From Cupriavidus metallidurans CH34 (GTDB lineage: Bacteria; Pseudomonadota; Gammaproteobacteria; Burkholderiales; Burkholderiaceae): DNA of 64,000 bases. Both the position numbers and the translations under genes were made by a program. The stretch lies in NCBI RefSeq assembly GCF_000196015.1, contig NC_007974.2, forward strand, positions 1,612,001 through 1,676,000, in the 5' to 3' direction. Below are positions 1 to 7,636 of this stretch, in pieces. The notes under the pieces are model-generated. The model saw only the letters and a program-made list of their open reading frames with translations. It was not told the origin of the DNA and searched no databases. Within the stretch, counting starts at the first letter, position 1. Every line of letters begins with the position of its first letter.

Positions 1-769
1 CGGACCATCCCTCTAATGCCGCACCCGGATAGCCGGACTCGGCCATCGTCGGCACGTCGGGCATGACCTCGAGCCGCTTGCCCGCGCTGACTGCGAGCGC
101 ACGCAGCTTGCCAGCCCGCATTTGCGGCAGCGCGGTTTCGGGATAGTCGAACATCATGTCGACCGATCCACCCAGCAGGTCAGCCATGGCCGGGCTCTGG
201 CCCTTGTACGGAACATGGGTCAGCTTGATGCCGGCGGCCTGCTCGAATCGCGCGGCTGCCAGATGCGTCTGCGTGCCCTGCCCCGCCGAGGCGAAGTTGA
301 GCTTGCCGGGCGCCTCCTTGGCGGCCTTCACGACATCGGCCACCGAGCGGTAGGGCGATGTGGCATTGGTCATCAGAATGGCGGACTGCCGGAACAGCGA
401 ATGCACGCCCCGCAGCTCGCGCGACGGATCGACGCGCGCGTTGCGATACAGCGCCAGATTGGCGGCCTGCGTGCCGTGTGTGCCGTAGAAGAGCGTGTAG
501 CCATCCGCCGGCGCACGCGCGACATACTCGGCGCCGACCATGCCGCTGGCGCCAGGACGGTTCTCCACCACCACCGGCTGGCCCAACGCATCGGACAGCT
601 TGCGGGCGATCAGCCGCGACTGGTTGTCCGAAATGCCACCCGCCGCGAACGGCACCACCAGCGTGATCGGCCGCGTCGGGTAGTCCGCCGCGTTGGCCAT
701 ACCGGCCATCGCAAGGCTCGCACCCACAGTCCATCGCACCCAGCGGCTCAACAGATTCAAATTCGACAT
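1..769 (-). CDS. Bug/TctC-family tripartite tricarboxylate transporter substrate-binding protein (C-terminus outside window)
   Basis: The reading frame is open from an ATG at 769 to the left edge of the window, so the C-terminus is missing. It begins with a signal peptide (hydrophobic GASLAMAGMANA, cleavage near residue 27). The mature part shows the Bug hallmarks: PTRPITLVVPFAAGG, then GQPVVVENRPGASG, DGYTLF and THVPYKGQSPAMADLLGG. Bug proteins bind small carboxylates in the periplasm; some feed a TctAB permease, but many are orphans as here. It is the last visible gene of the leftward operon ligase-SDR-Bug and starts 12 bp after the SDR, so it probably captures the substrate that the operon degrades. 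The ligand cannot be read from sequence. Confidence 0.9.
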   Translation of the reverse strand, partial: MSNLNLLSRWVRWTVGASLAMAGMANAADYPTRPITLVVPFAAGGISDNQSRLIARKLSDALGQPVVVENRPGASGMVGAEYVARAPADGYTLFYGTHGTQAANLALYRNARVDPSRELRGVHSLFRQSAILMTNATSPYRSVADVVKAAKEAPGKLNFASAGQGTQTHLAAARFEQAAGIKLTHVPYKGQSPAMADLLGGSVDMMFDYPETALPQMRAGKLRALAVSAGKRLEVMPDVPTMAESGYPGAALEGWS

Positions 770-780
770 CACCCTTCTCC

Positions 781-1593
781 TCAATACGAATGCCGGCCCG
801 CCGTGGCGCCTGCGTCCACCGGCAACACCGCCCCGGTCACCCAGCCAGACTCGTCGCTGACCAAATACCGGATGGCCTGCCCGACATCCCAGCCGCTGCC
901 CTCGGTGCGCAGAAACGAGCGATTGCGGCGTGCCTCGCGCTTCTCTGGCGACATCCCCTTGGCATAAACCATGGGTGTGTAGACCATTCCCGGCGCCACG
1001 CAGTTGACGCGGATGCCCTGTTCGCCGTGATGCGCGGCCATGGCACGTGTCATGTTGACCACCGCGCCCTTCGAGGTCGGATACAGCAGACTCGGATGCC
1101 CGCCGATCAGCCCCGCCACCGACGCCACGTTGACGATCGCACCCTTGCCTTGCGCGCGCATGTGCGGAATCGCATGACGTGCCATCAGCATCATCGAGGT
1201 CACGTTGATGCGCAGCGCCTGATCCCACGCTTCGAGATCGACGTCCTCGGCAGTGCCTTGCGGTCCGCCGATGCCGACGTTGTTGACCAGGATATCGACG
1301 CGCCCCCAGAGTTCCACCGCGCGCGCCACGGCGCTCCGGCAATCTTCATCACGACTCACGTCGCAGGCGATGACCTCGGCCTCGCCGCCCTCCTCCACGA
1401 TCATCCGGTGCGTCACCTCAGCCCATTCGCGCACGCTGTCGATCAGCGCCACGCGGGCGCCATCGCGCGCCAGCAGAATGGCAGCGGCGCGGCCATTGCC
1501 GATGCCATCCGCGCGAGACCCCGCGCCGGTCACGATCGCCACGCGGCCCTTCAGGGACCGGCTGGCCGGTTGTGGATCTGGAATCTGTTCCAT
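781..1593 (-). CDS. SDR-family NAD(P)-dependent oxidoreductase
   Basis: A 270-residue classical short-chain dehydrogenase/reductase. The nucleotide-binding motif TGAGSRADGIGNG is at residues 22-34 and is longer than the usual TGxxxGIG. Other family residues are D78 in CDVS, NNVG at 104-107, N130, and the catalytic S158, Y171 and K175 (YPTSK). It lies 15 bp downstream of the acyl-CoA ligase and 11 bp upstream of the Bug gene, so it is co-transcribed with them. A role in oxidising a hydroxyl or reducing a keto group of the shared catabolic substrate is inferred. The second SDR of the locus (5383-6192) has a similarly extended glycine-rich loop, so the two may act on successive intermediates. 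Confidence 0.92.
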   Translation of the reverse strand: MEQIPDPQPASRSLKGRVAIVTGAGSRADGIGNGRAAAILLARDGARVALIDSVREWAEVTHRMIVEEGGEAEVIACDVSRDEDCRSAVARAVELWGRVDILVNNVGIGGPQGTAEDVDLEAWDQALRINVTSMMLMARHAIPHMRAQGKGAIVNVASVAGLIGGHPSLLYPTSKGAVVNMTRAMAAHHGEQGIRVNCVAPGMVYTPMVYAKGMSPEKREARRNRSFLRTEGSGWDVGQAIRYLVSDESGWVTGAVLPVDAGATAGRHSY

Positions 1594-1608
1594 CGCGTGT
1601 CTCCGTTA

Positions 1609-3174
1609 TCAGTTGACGGCGCGGCCCATGCCGCCCCAGTAGCGTTCGCGCAGTTGCTTCTTGTCGGGCTTGCCAAGCGCGGTCAGTGGCAACGCATCGA
1701 CGAAATCGATTGTCTTGGGCGTATTGACGGCGCCCTTGGCATGGCGCACCAGCGCGCGCAGCGCCTCCACGTCGAGCTGGGCGCCCGGCCTCGGCACCAC
1801 GACGGCCTTGACCGCCTCGCCCCATTTCGCGTCGGGCACGCCGATCACCGCAGCGGCCGCTACGCCTGGATGACCAGTCAGGACGTCCTCGACCTCCTTC
1901 GGATAGACGTTGAATCCGCCCGAGATGATCATGTCCTTCTTGCGATCGACCAGGTAGTAGTAGCCGAACTGGTCACGGTAGGCCATGTCCCCCGTGTGCA
2001 GCCAGCCGTTGCGCAGTGCCAATGCTGTCAGCTGCGGCTGCTTCCAGTAGCCGTCCATCACGAGCGGGCTGCGCACGCAGAGTTCGCCAACGCTGCCCGG
2101 CGCCACCGGTTCATCGTTGTCATCCAGCAGGGCCACCGTCACACCCGGATATGGCATCCCCGCGGACGTCGACGTGTCCACGTCGGTGCGCATGTGATCC
2201 TCCTGCGTCAGTTGCAGGATGTTGCTCGGGCACTCGGTCTGGCCATAGCTTTGCGCCAGGATCGGGCCGAACCTGTCGATGGCCTCGCGGATCCGCGCGG
2301 GCGCCATCGGCGAGGCGCCATAGGAAAGCGTCTGCAGCGAAGAGAAATCGGCCGTGCGCGCACGTGGGTGATCGAGCAGCGTGTAGATCATGGTCGGCAC
2401 CAGGAACGTCATGCTGGCACGATGGGTTTCCACGGCATCGATGAAACGCTCAGCGTCGAACCCGTGCTGCAGGATGATGGTGCCGCCGCGCCACAGCGTG
2501 GGCACGATCATCGCGCCAGCACCGTGTGAAATAGGCGTGGGACACAGCAGCCGCAGATCATCGGGCAGGCTCCGCGCAGCCAGCAGCAACACCGCCTGCA
2601 TCCACACGCAACGATTGGCGAGCATGACACCCTTCGGCTTGCCGGTGGTGCCGCCGGTATAGGCCAGCCGGATCACGTCCGTGGTCAGCGCTTCCGGCAC
2701 CAGCCGTGCCGGCGCGAACGATGTCGCCTGGTCCCAGAACGATGGCAATCCCGGCACGTCGGCATGACCGAACCAGTGCGCCACACCCGCGCAGCGCTCG
2801 CGCAATGCCAGCGCGCGCTCGGCATAGACGGGATCGGCCATGAACACTCGTGCTTCGGCGTCGTCGACGATATAGGCGTGATCGTCAACACCCCCCATTG
2901 CGTGAAGCGTCACCGATCGCAACCCCATCAGGTAGGCGGCCGCCATCACGATGAACACCTCGGGCCGATTGCCCGACAGTTGTACCACGCAATCGCCACG
3001 CACGAGACCTAGCGCGCGAAACGCGGAAATGGCCTGGCTGATGCGATCGCCGAGCGCGCGGTAGGTCATGCGGGCATCGCCGTCGATGAATGCCACGCGA
3101 TCCGGATACCGGTCGATGGCGTGAACGATCATCTCGCCGATGGTGCCGCCAACATGGGCTTCCTGTGTCGTCAT
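1609..3174 (-). CDS. AMP-dependent acyl-CoA synthetase/ligase
   Basis: 521 residues of the ANL adenylating superfamily. Visible motifs are the P-loop-like YTGGTTGKPKG at 172-182, SYGQTE, the hinge-region TGD with a following DRKKD, and the C-terminal lysine motif LTALGKPDKK, which places the catalytic Lys near the end. It would activate a carboxylic acid to its CoA thioester through an acyl-adenylate in the cytoplasm. The ATG at 3174 is preferred over the longer frame because GGAGACAGG lies just upstream and because the extra residues would run through the operator and promoter. First gene of the leftward operon, expressed from the LacI-type promoter at 3205-3234. The acyl substrate is unknown. 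Confidence 0.92.
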   Translation of the reverse strand: MTTQEAHVGGTIGEMIVHAIDRYPDRVAFIDGDARMTYRALGDRISQAISAFRALGLVRGDCVVQLSGNRPEVFIVMAAAYLMGLRSVTLHAMGGVDDHAYIVDDAEARVFMADPVYAERALALRERCAGVAHWFGHADVPGLPSFWDQATSFAPARLVPEALTTDVIRLAYTGGTTGKPKGVMLANRCVWMQAVLLLAARSLPDDLRLLCPTPISHGAGAMIVPTLWRGGTIILQHGFDAERFIDAVETHRASMTFLVPTMIYTLLDHPRARTADFSSLQTLSYGASPMAPARIREAIDRFGPILAQSYGQTECPSNILQLTQEDHMRTDVDTSTSAGMPYPGVTVALLDDNDEPVAPGSVGELCVRSPLVMDGYWKQPQLTALALRNGWLHTGDMAYRDQFGYYYLVDRKKDMIISGGFNVYPKEVEDVLTGHPGVAAAAVIGVPDAKWGEAVKAVVVPRPGAQLDVEALRALVRHAKGAVNTPKTIDFVDALPLTALGKPDKKQLRERYWGGMGRAVN

Positions 3175-3204
3175 TGCGATCCTGTCTCCTGTTGTCGTTC
3201 GGCG

Positions 3205-3234
3205 ATTATATGCAGCAATGAAACGTTTCATCAA
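3205..3234 (-). promoter_or_regulatory. Promoter with embedded LacI-family operator, ligase operon
   Basis: On the minus strand there is a -35 TTGATG (3229-3234), an 18-bp spacer and a perfect -10 TATAAT (3205-3210). The 14-bp perfect palindrome ATGAAACGTTTCAT (3218-3231) overlaps the -35 and the spacer. It has the central CG of LacI-family operators. The predicted leader to the ligase ATG is short, about 25 nt. The same palindrome and -35 occur at 7368-7396. Because this site lies between the divergent ligase and lacI-type genes, the regulator probably also autoregulates. Confidence 0.82.
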
Positions 3235-3312
3235 GCGGAGTTTTGCCATTTCCCTCCGCGACCGAAGCACTCTGGCCGTCGGTTATACTCTTTGGCAACT
3301 TCAGGGAATCCC

Positions 3313-4338
3313 ATGGCAGAAAAGCAGATCAGCATCCGTGACGTCGCTGCCCTGGCCGGTGTATCGGTCGGTAGCGCGTCGCGCGTGATCAACGGCGCCG
3401 CCAACGTCACGCCGGACGTGCGCGAGCGCGTCGATCGCGCCATCGCGGCACTGCGGTATCGCCCCAACCACGCGGCGCAATCGCTGCGTTCGCGCACGAG
3501 CAAGACCATCGGATGCATGTTTTCGGACGTGGCCAACCCGCTCTACGCACGCGCCTTCCGCGCGCTCGAGGAACATTTCCGGCGTGAGGGATACATGCTG
3601 CTGCTGGCGAACGGCCTCAACGATGCCGAACGCGAGATCGACATCATCCAGACGTTCCAGTTACGCGGCATGGACGGCGTTATCCTGGCGCCGGGCAACG
3701 AGCGACATCCGGGCGTGCTCGATGCGGTGCGCCGGCTGTCGATGCCGGCCGTAATCTACGACCGCGACTTGGCAGTGGATGCCGATGCCGTGCTGTTCGA
3801 CCACGTGGCCGGCGTGAAGGCCGCGATCCATCATCTGGTGGAACTCGGCCATACGCGCATCGCGCTGGCGCTATGGCAGGTCAAGAGCCGCCCGGTGCGC
3901 CGGCGGATCGAAGGCTACAAGGCCGCCTTCAAGGCCGCCGGCCTCCCGGTACCGGACCTGATCCTGCAGGAACCCACACCCACCAGCTCCGCTTTCGACG
4001 ACGTCACGCGGCTGCTGCAACTGCCTGACCCGCCCACGGCATTCCTTGCCCAGGGCACCCACACGCTCACCAGCACGCTGCGCGCGATCGCCAAGCAAGG
4101 CCTGCGCGTGCCGGAGGACGTCTCGGTGATCGGTATCGGCGATACCGACTTCGCGCAGACCTACGATCCGCCGCTGACCGTGCTGCGCACACCAACGGAC
4201 GAGGTAGCCGCACACGCCGTGGAGATGCTGCTTTCACGCCTGGCCGCCAAGGGGGACGCCAGCCTGTCGCCACGCAAGGCGCTGATCCAGTTCGACCTGA
4301 TCCTGCGCGAGTCGTGCGCGCCCGTTGCCCGGCACTGA
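3313..4338 (+). CDS. LacI-family transcriptional regulator
   Basis: 341 residues. The N-terminal LacI helix-turn-helix is clear (SIRDVAALAGVSVGSASRVI), followed by the hinge region (RYRPNHAAQSLRSRTSKTIG) and a periplasmic-binding-protein-like effector domain with the typical IGIGDTDFAQTYDPPLTVL segment near the C-terminus. It starts at the ATG at 3313, preceded by CAGGGA. The gene is divergent from the ligase operon and convergent with the cyclase-SDR-Bug operon. Two identical palindromes, one before each operon, are its likely operators, so it is probably the local repressor. The inducer is expected to be the substrate or an early CoA or ring-opened intermediate; this is inference. Confidence 0.93.
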   Translation: MAEKQISIRDVAALAGVSVGSASRVINGAANVTPDVRERVDRAIAALRYRPNHAAQSLRSRTSKTIGCMFSDVANPLYARAFRALEEHFRREGYMLLLANGLNDAEREIDIIQTFQLRGMDGVILAPGNERHPGVLDAVRRLSMPAVIYDRDLAVDADAVLFDHVAGVKAAIHHLVELGHTRIALALWQVKSRPVRRRIEGYKAAFKAAGLPVPDLILQEPTPTSSAFDDVTRLLQLPDPPTAFLAQGTHTLTSTLRAIAKQGLRVPEDVSVIGIGDTDFAQTYDPPLTVLRTPTDEVAAHAVEMLLSRLAAKGDASLSPRKALIQFDLILRESCAPVARH

Positions 4339-4365
4339 ATCGCCTCGCAGGAAAGCGATGACCGG

Positions 4366-5355
4366 TTAGTCGGCGCTGGCACCCGACGCCTTGACGATGG
4401 TCGCCCAGCGCGCGATTTCCTTCTGCACGAACGTCCTGAATTCGGGCACCGTCATGACTTCGATCTCGATACCGGCCTCGGCGTAGCGCGCGCGCAGCTT
4501 CTCGCTACGGAACGCGGTGGCAACCGCCTGGTTCAGCTTCTCGACGATGGCGGGTGGCGTGCCGGCCGGCGCGAAGATGCCACTCCAGCTCGACACCACG
4601 TAGTCGGGCACACCCGCCTCGATCATCGTGGGCACGTTGGGCAGCGCCGGCAGACGCTTGGCGCTGGTCACTGCCAGCGGCCGCAGAGAGCCCTTCTGGA
4701 TGTGCGGAATCGCCGTCGGCGAGTTATCGAACATCAGTTGCACACGCCCGCCGAGCAGGTCGGTCATTGCCGGCGCGCCACCGCGATACGGTACGTGCGT
4801 GAATCTGGTTCCGGTCATGTACTGGAACAGCTCGCCCGACATATGAATGCTGCTGCCGCTGCCCGACGACCCCATCATCAGTTTGCCCGGCTCCTTCTTC
4901 GCCAGCGCGATCAGCTCCTGCACGCTCTTTACCGGCACGTTGGGATTCACAACCAGCACGTTGGTACCCGACGAGATGCGCGCCACGGGCTCGAAGTCCC
5001 TCGCAGGATCGAAGTTCAGATGACGGTATAACGTGGGATTGATGCCATGCGTGCCAATCGTCCCTTGCAGCAAGGTGTAACCATCGGGCGCAGCGCTGGC
5101 CACCAGCGCTGCGCCGATATTGCCGCCGGCGCCGGCACGGTTCTCTACCACGACCGGCTGGCCGAGTATCTCCGCCAACTGCTGACTGATCAGGCGCCCG
5201 ATCAGGTCGGCCGTGCCGCCCGCCGGAAACGGCACGACGAATCGAATGGGGCGCGATGGCCAGTTGTCGGCCGCGAGCGTGGGCGCGGCGGCCGTGAACA
5301 GTGCAACCATCGCCATCATGCGGCCAAGCCGCGACAGGGTCGAAACCAAGGTCAT
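4366..5355 (-). CDS. Bug/TctC-family substrate-binding protein
   Basis: A full-length 329-residue Bug protein with a signal peptide (cleavage near residue 29, after APTLA). Family motifs are RPIRFVVPFPAGGTADLIGR, GQPVVVENRAGAGGN, DGYTLL, THVPYRGGAPAMTDLLGG and the C-terminal GIFAPAGTPPAIV. It acts in the periplasm as a high-affinity carboxylate binder. Third gene of the leftward cyclase-SDR-Bug operon, 27 bp after the SDR, and its stop lies 27 bp from the convergent lacI-type gene. The locus therefore has two Bug paralogues, one per operon, which may recognise different but related acids. No TctA or TctB membrane partner is in the window. Confidence 0.94.
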   Translation of the reverse strand: MTLVSTLSRLGRMMAMVALFTAAAPTLAADNWPSRPIRFVVPFPAGGTADLIGRLISQQLAEILGQPVVVENRAGAGGNIGAALVASAAPDGYTLLQGTIGTHGINPTLYRHLNFDPARDFEPVARISSGTNVLVVNPNVPVKSVQELIALAKKEPGKLMMGSSGSGSSIHMSGELFQYMTGTRFTHVPYRGGAPAMTDLLGGRVQLMFDNSPTAIPHIQKGSLRPLAVTSAKRLPALPNVPTMIEAGVPDYVVSSWSGIFAPAGTPPAIVEKLNQAVATAFRSEKLRARYAEAGIEIEVMTVPEFRTFVQKEIARWATIVKASGASAD

Positions 5356-5382
5356 CTCCGGTTGTTCCTCGAGATCAGTCGT

Positions 5383-6192
5383 TCAGGCGCGCGGTGCAAG
5401 CTGGATGCCGGCCGACAACCCGCCATCCACTGGGAGTTCGATCGCATTCACATAGCGCGATTCGTCCGACACCAGGAAGCGAATCGCTGCCGCCACCTCC
5501 CACGCGGTGCCTTGCCGGCCAAACGGCAGCGGCGCGCTGGTGCGGTCCGGCCGCGCAGCCGATGCCGCCCGCCCCATTGGGGTGTCGATAAGGCCGAGCA
5601 TGACCACGTTGGCGCGGATGCCGCTTGGCTGACCTTCGAGCGCCGCGGCGCGGCATAACGCGCCAAGGCCTGCCTTCGAGACTTCATAGGCAGGGTTCCG
5701 CCCATTCGGCCGACGTGCCGCCACCGACGAAACAAAGACGATGGCACCACCCTCCGTCATGCGGGGCAACGCCACCTGCACGCACAGCATGTGTGCCTTG
5801 AGGTTGATGCCGAGGACAGCATCCCAGCTCTCCTCGGTCAGCCGGGCGAGCGGCAGCCGATGGCTGATGCCGACGTTGAGCACCAGAGCATCCAGACCGC
5901 CCAGCGCCTCGACGGCCTGGTCGATCATCGCGTGGATGTCTGCCGTGCGCGAGACATCGGCCTCGATGGCAGCGGCGCGTCCACCATCCGCGGCGATGCG
6001 TGCGACCGTGCGCTGCGCCGCCGCCCCAGAACGGTCCGCGCAGGCAACATGCGCGCCTTCGCGGGCGAGCAGGCAACAGGCGGCCCGCCCGTTGCCGGCC
6101 GGCTCGTCCATCTGCTCGTCACCCCCCTGCCCGCCTCCGACGACGAGAATGCGCTTGCCGGCCAGCGTGCCGCCATGCCTGGATAAATCCAT
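5383..6192 (-). CDS. SDR-family oxidoreductase with extended glycine-rich loop
   Basis: A 269-residue short-chain dehydrogenase/reductase. The cofactor loop is unusual: VVGGGQGGDEQMDEPAGNG at residues 17-35 replaces the compact TGxxxGIG. The NNAG motif is reduced to LNVG (105-108). N130, S155/S156, Y169 and K173 (YEVSK) are present, so catalysis looks intact. It lies 22 bp after the cyclase-family gene and 27 bp before the Bug gene, in one operon under the second LacI-type operator. The long loop has an equivalent in the other SDR of this locus, which suggests a common subfamily. Substrate unknown. Confidence 0.9.
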   Translation of the reverse strand: MDLSRHGGTLAGKRILVVGGGQGGDEQMDEPAGNGRAACCLLAREGAHVACADRSGAAAQRTVARIAADGGRAAAIEADVSRTADIHAMIDQAVEALGGLDALVLNVGISHRLPLARLTEESWDAVLGINLKAHMLCVQVALPRMTEGGAIVFVSSVAARRPNGRNPAYEVSKAGLGALCRAAALEGQPSGIRANVVMLGLIDTPMGRAASAARPDRTSAPLPFGRQGTAWEVAAAIRFLVSDESRYVNAIELPVDGGLSAGIQLAPRA

Positions 6193-6214
6193 GGTGTTCC
6201 TTGTCGAACGGGAA

Positions 6215-7237
6215 TCAGATCGTTGCCACGGGCGTCACTGGCGAACCCACCGCACCCGGCAGGCGCAACGGCGGCGCGGTCAGCAGGAAACGCGTGCGAC
6301 CCTCGGCCTTCAGCGCAGCGGCCAGCTCCGCGAGATACCAGAGTTCACCGAGCGGAATGCCATAGCGGAACAGACACAGCTCGTGCAGCGGCAAGCGCGC
6401 GCAGGGCATGGATGCCGCCGTGGCGGGAATGCCCTCAACCGCGTAGTTGTCCGCGCACAGCGCAGCGATGCGCTGGTCGACGATCCATTGCTGCAGCCTG
6501 GCATCGCGGCCGTCGAGCACCGCGCAGCTTCGTTCGAGCAAATGGGGATCGGGTTGACGCTCCATTTCCAGCAGCATGTCGGCAAAGCCGGTGTAGAGGC
6601 ACAGGATGTCGCCGGGCTCGACTTCGACGCGCGCCACGTCCAGCGCGCGCATCAAATGGTCATAGCCGACGTACACACGCTCGCGGCCACACGATGCGAG
6701 CAGGTCCACCAGCACGCCGCGCGACTGGATCGCCTTGACCGCGAAGGTCTCGATACCGAGCCGATGGGCGCCCATCGGCCGGCCGTCGGGATCGCCCGGC
6801 CCCACCACGTCCACGCCGGCGCGAAAACCGTTGTAGTAGACCGCCACCGGATTGCCGTCGCCCTGTACGTCGAAGCGATGGCCGACGTGGGCAAAGCTGT
6901 CCCATTGCGTCGAGTACTGCGTGTGCAGCAGCACCGAGTCGTCGCACAGCACATCGGTGTGTTCGTGCGCCGATGCCGATAGCGGAAGGTTGTAAACGAG
7001 CCGGCCATCGCGCTCGGTCGGCCGCAGCCGTGGCGGATGCCGGCGCGGGTTGAGCACATTGCCACCCGGATAGTCGAGCGGCAGGCTCAGACAAAGGCTG
7101 CGCCCGGTGCGGACTTCCCGCACCGCCCTGCGCACCACGTCGGGTGTGATGTAGTTCAGGGACCCCAATTGATCGTCGGGACCGAAATCGCCCCAGTTCG
7201 ATGCAGCAGGCCGCTGCTTCCAGCGCGAAATCGTCAT
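6215..7237 (-). CDS. Cyclase-family hydrolase (kynurenine formamidase-like fold)
   Basis: 340 residues of the cyclase/formamidase family (PF04199-like), which are metal-dependent hydrolases acting on amides, lactones or cyclic compounds. The metal-site region is at residues 111-120 (QWDSFAHVGH) where many members have HxGTHxDxPxH, so the first His of the motif is Gln while D113, H117 and H120 remain. An N-terminal WGDFGPDDQLGSLN segment is typical of the bacterial subfamily. First gene of the leftward cyclase-SDR-Bug operon, with a leader of roughly 125 nt from the LacI-type promoter at 7368-7396. A ring-opening or ester/amide-hydrolysing step ahead of the SDR is a reasonable guess only. Confidence 0.85.
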   Translation of the reverse strand: MTISRWKQRPAASNWGDFGPDDQLGSLNYITPDVVRRAVREVRTGRSLCLSLPLDYPGGNVLNPRRHPPRLRPTERDGRLVYNLPLSASAHEHTDVLCDDSVLLHTQYSTQWDSFAHVGHRFDVQGDGNPVAVYYNGFRAGVDVVGPGDPDGRPMGAHRLGIETFAVKAIQSRGVLVDLLASCGRERVYVGYDHLMRALDVARVEVEPGDILCLYTGFADMLLEMERQPDPHLLERSCAVLDGRDARLQQWIVDQRIAALCADNYAVEGIPATAASMPCARLPLHELCLFRYGIPLGELWYLAELAAALKAEGRTRFLLTAPPLRLPGAVGSPVTPVATI

Positions 7238-7367
7238 GGCATGTCTCTACCGGCAAGCACATGCGTAGCGGACAGGACATCCCTGCGGTCAATCGTCATC
7301 CGTCGTCTCCTTATGCGCGGCGGTCGTGGCTTGCTCTCCGCCGTCTGTCTGTCTATTTGTGGGGACG

Positions 7368-7396
7368 ACTCTAACAACAATGAAACGTTTCATCAA
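7368..7396 (-). promoter_or_regulatory. Promoter with embedded LacI-family operator, cyclase operon
   Basis: The minus strand reads -35 TTGATG (7391-7396), a 17-bp spacer and -10 TAGAGT (7368-7373). The perfect palindrome ATGAAACGTTTCAT is at 7380-7393, identical to the one at 3218-3231 and placed the same way against the -35. The rest of the 400-bp gap between the cyclase and MocR genes (7238-7636) shows no convincing coding sequence. Confidence 0.8.
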
Positions 7397-7636
7397 TAAG
7401 GGATTGCGACCAGTTCGCGCGACTGAGCGATATTCCCCCATCGTTGATGAATCGATTTATATGGCAGGACGACCGAAGAACGCGTGCACAGTGGTGCAGC
7501 CGTGTGACGTACCCGACAAAGGCGAGAGATCTGCAGATACCGCCGCTTCCATCCATACACCCAAGACCCGTATGGATGACGGACCACGGCTCCGGAGCAA
7601 CGCGCCAGACAGGTGTCCGGCGCTGCTGGACCACAA

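Noticed and set aside
790..2529. Long antisense open frame (579 codons) opposite the SDR and ligase
   Set aside because: Composition is rich in Arg, His and Gln without any family motif, and the opposite strand encodes clear enzymes. Typical GC-rich shadow frame.
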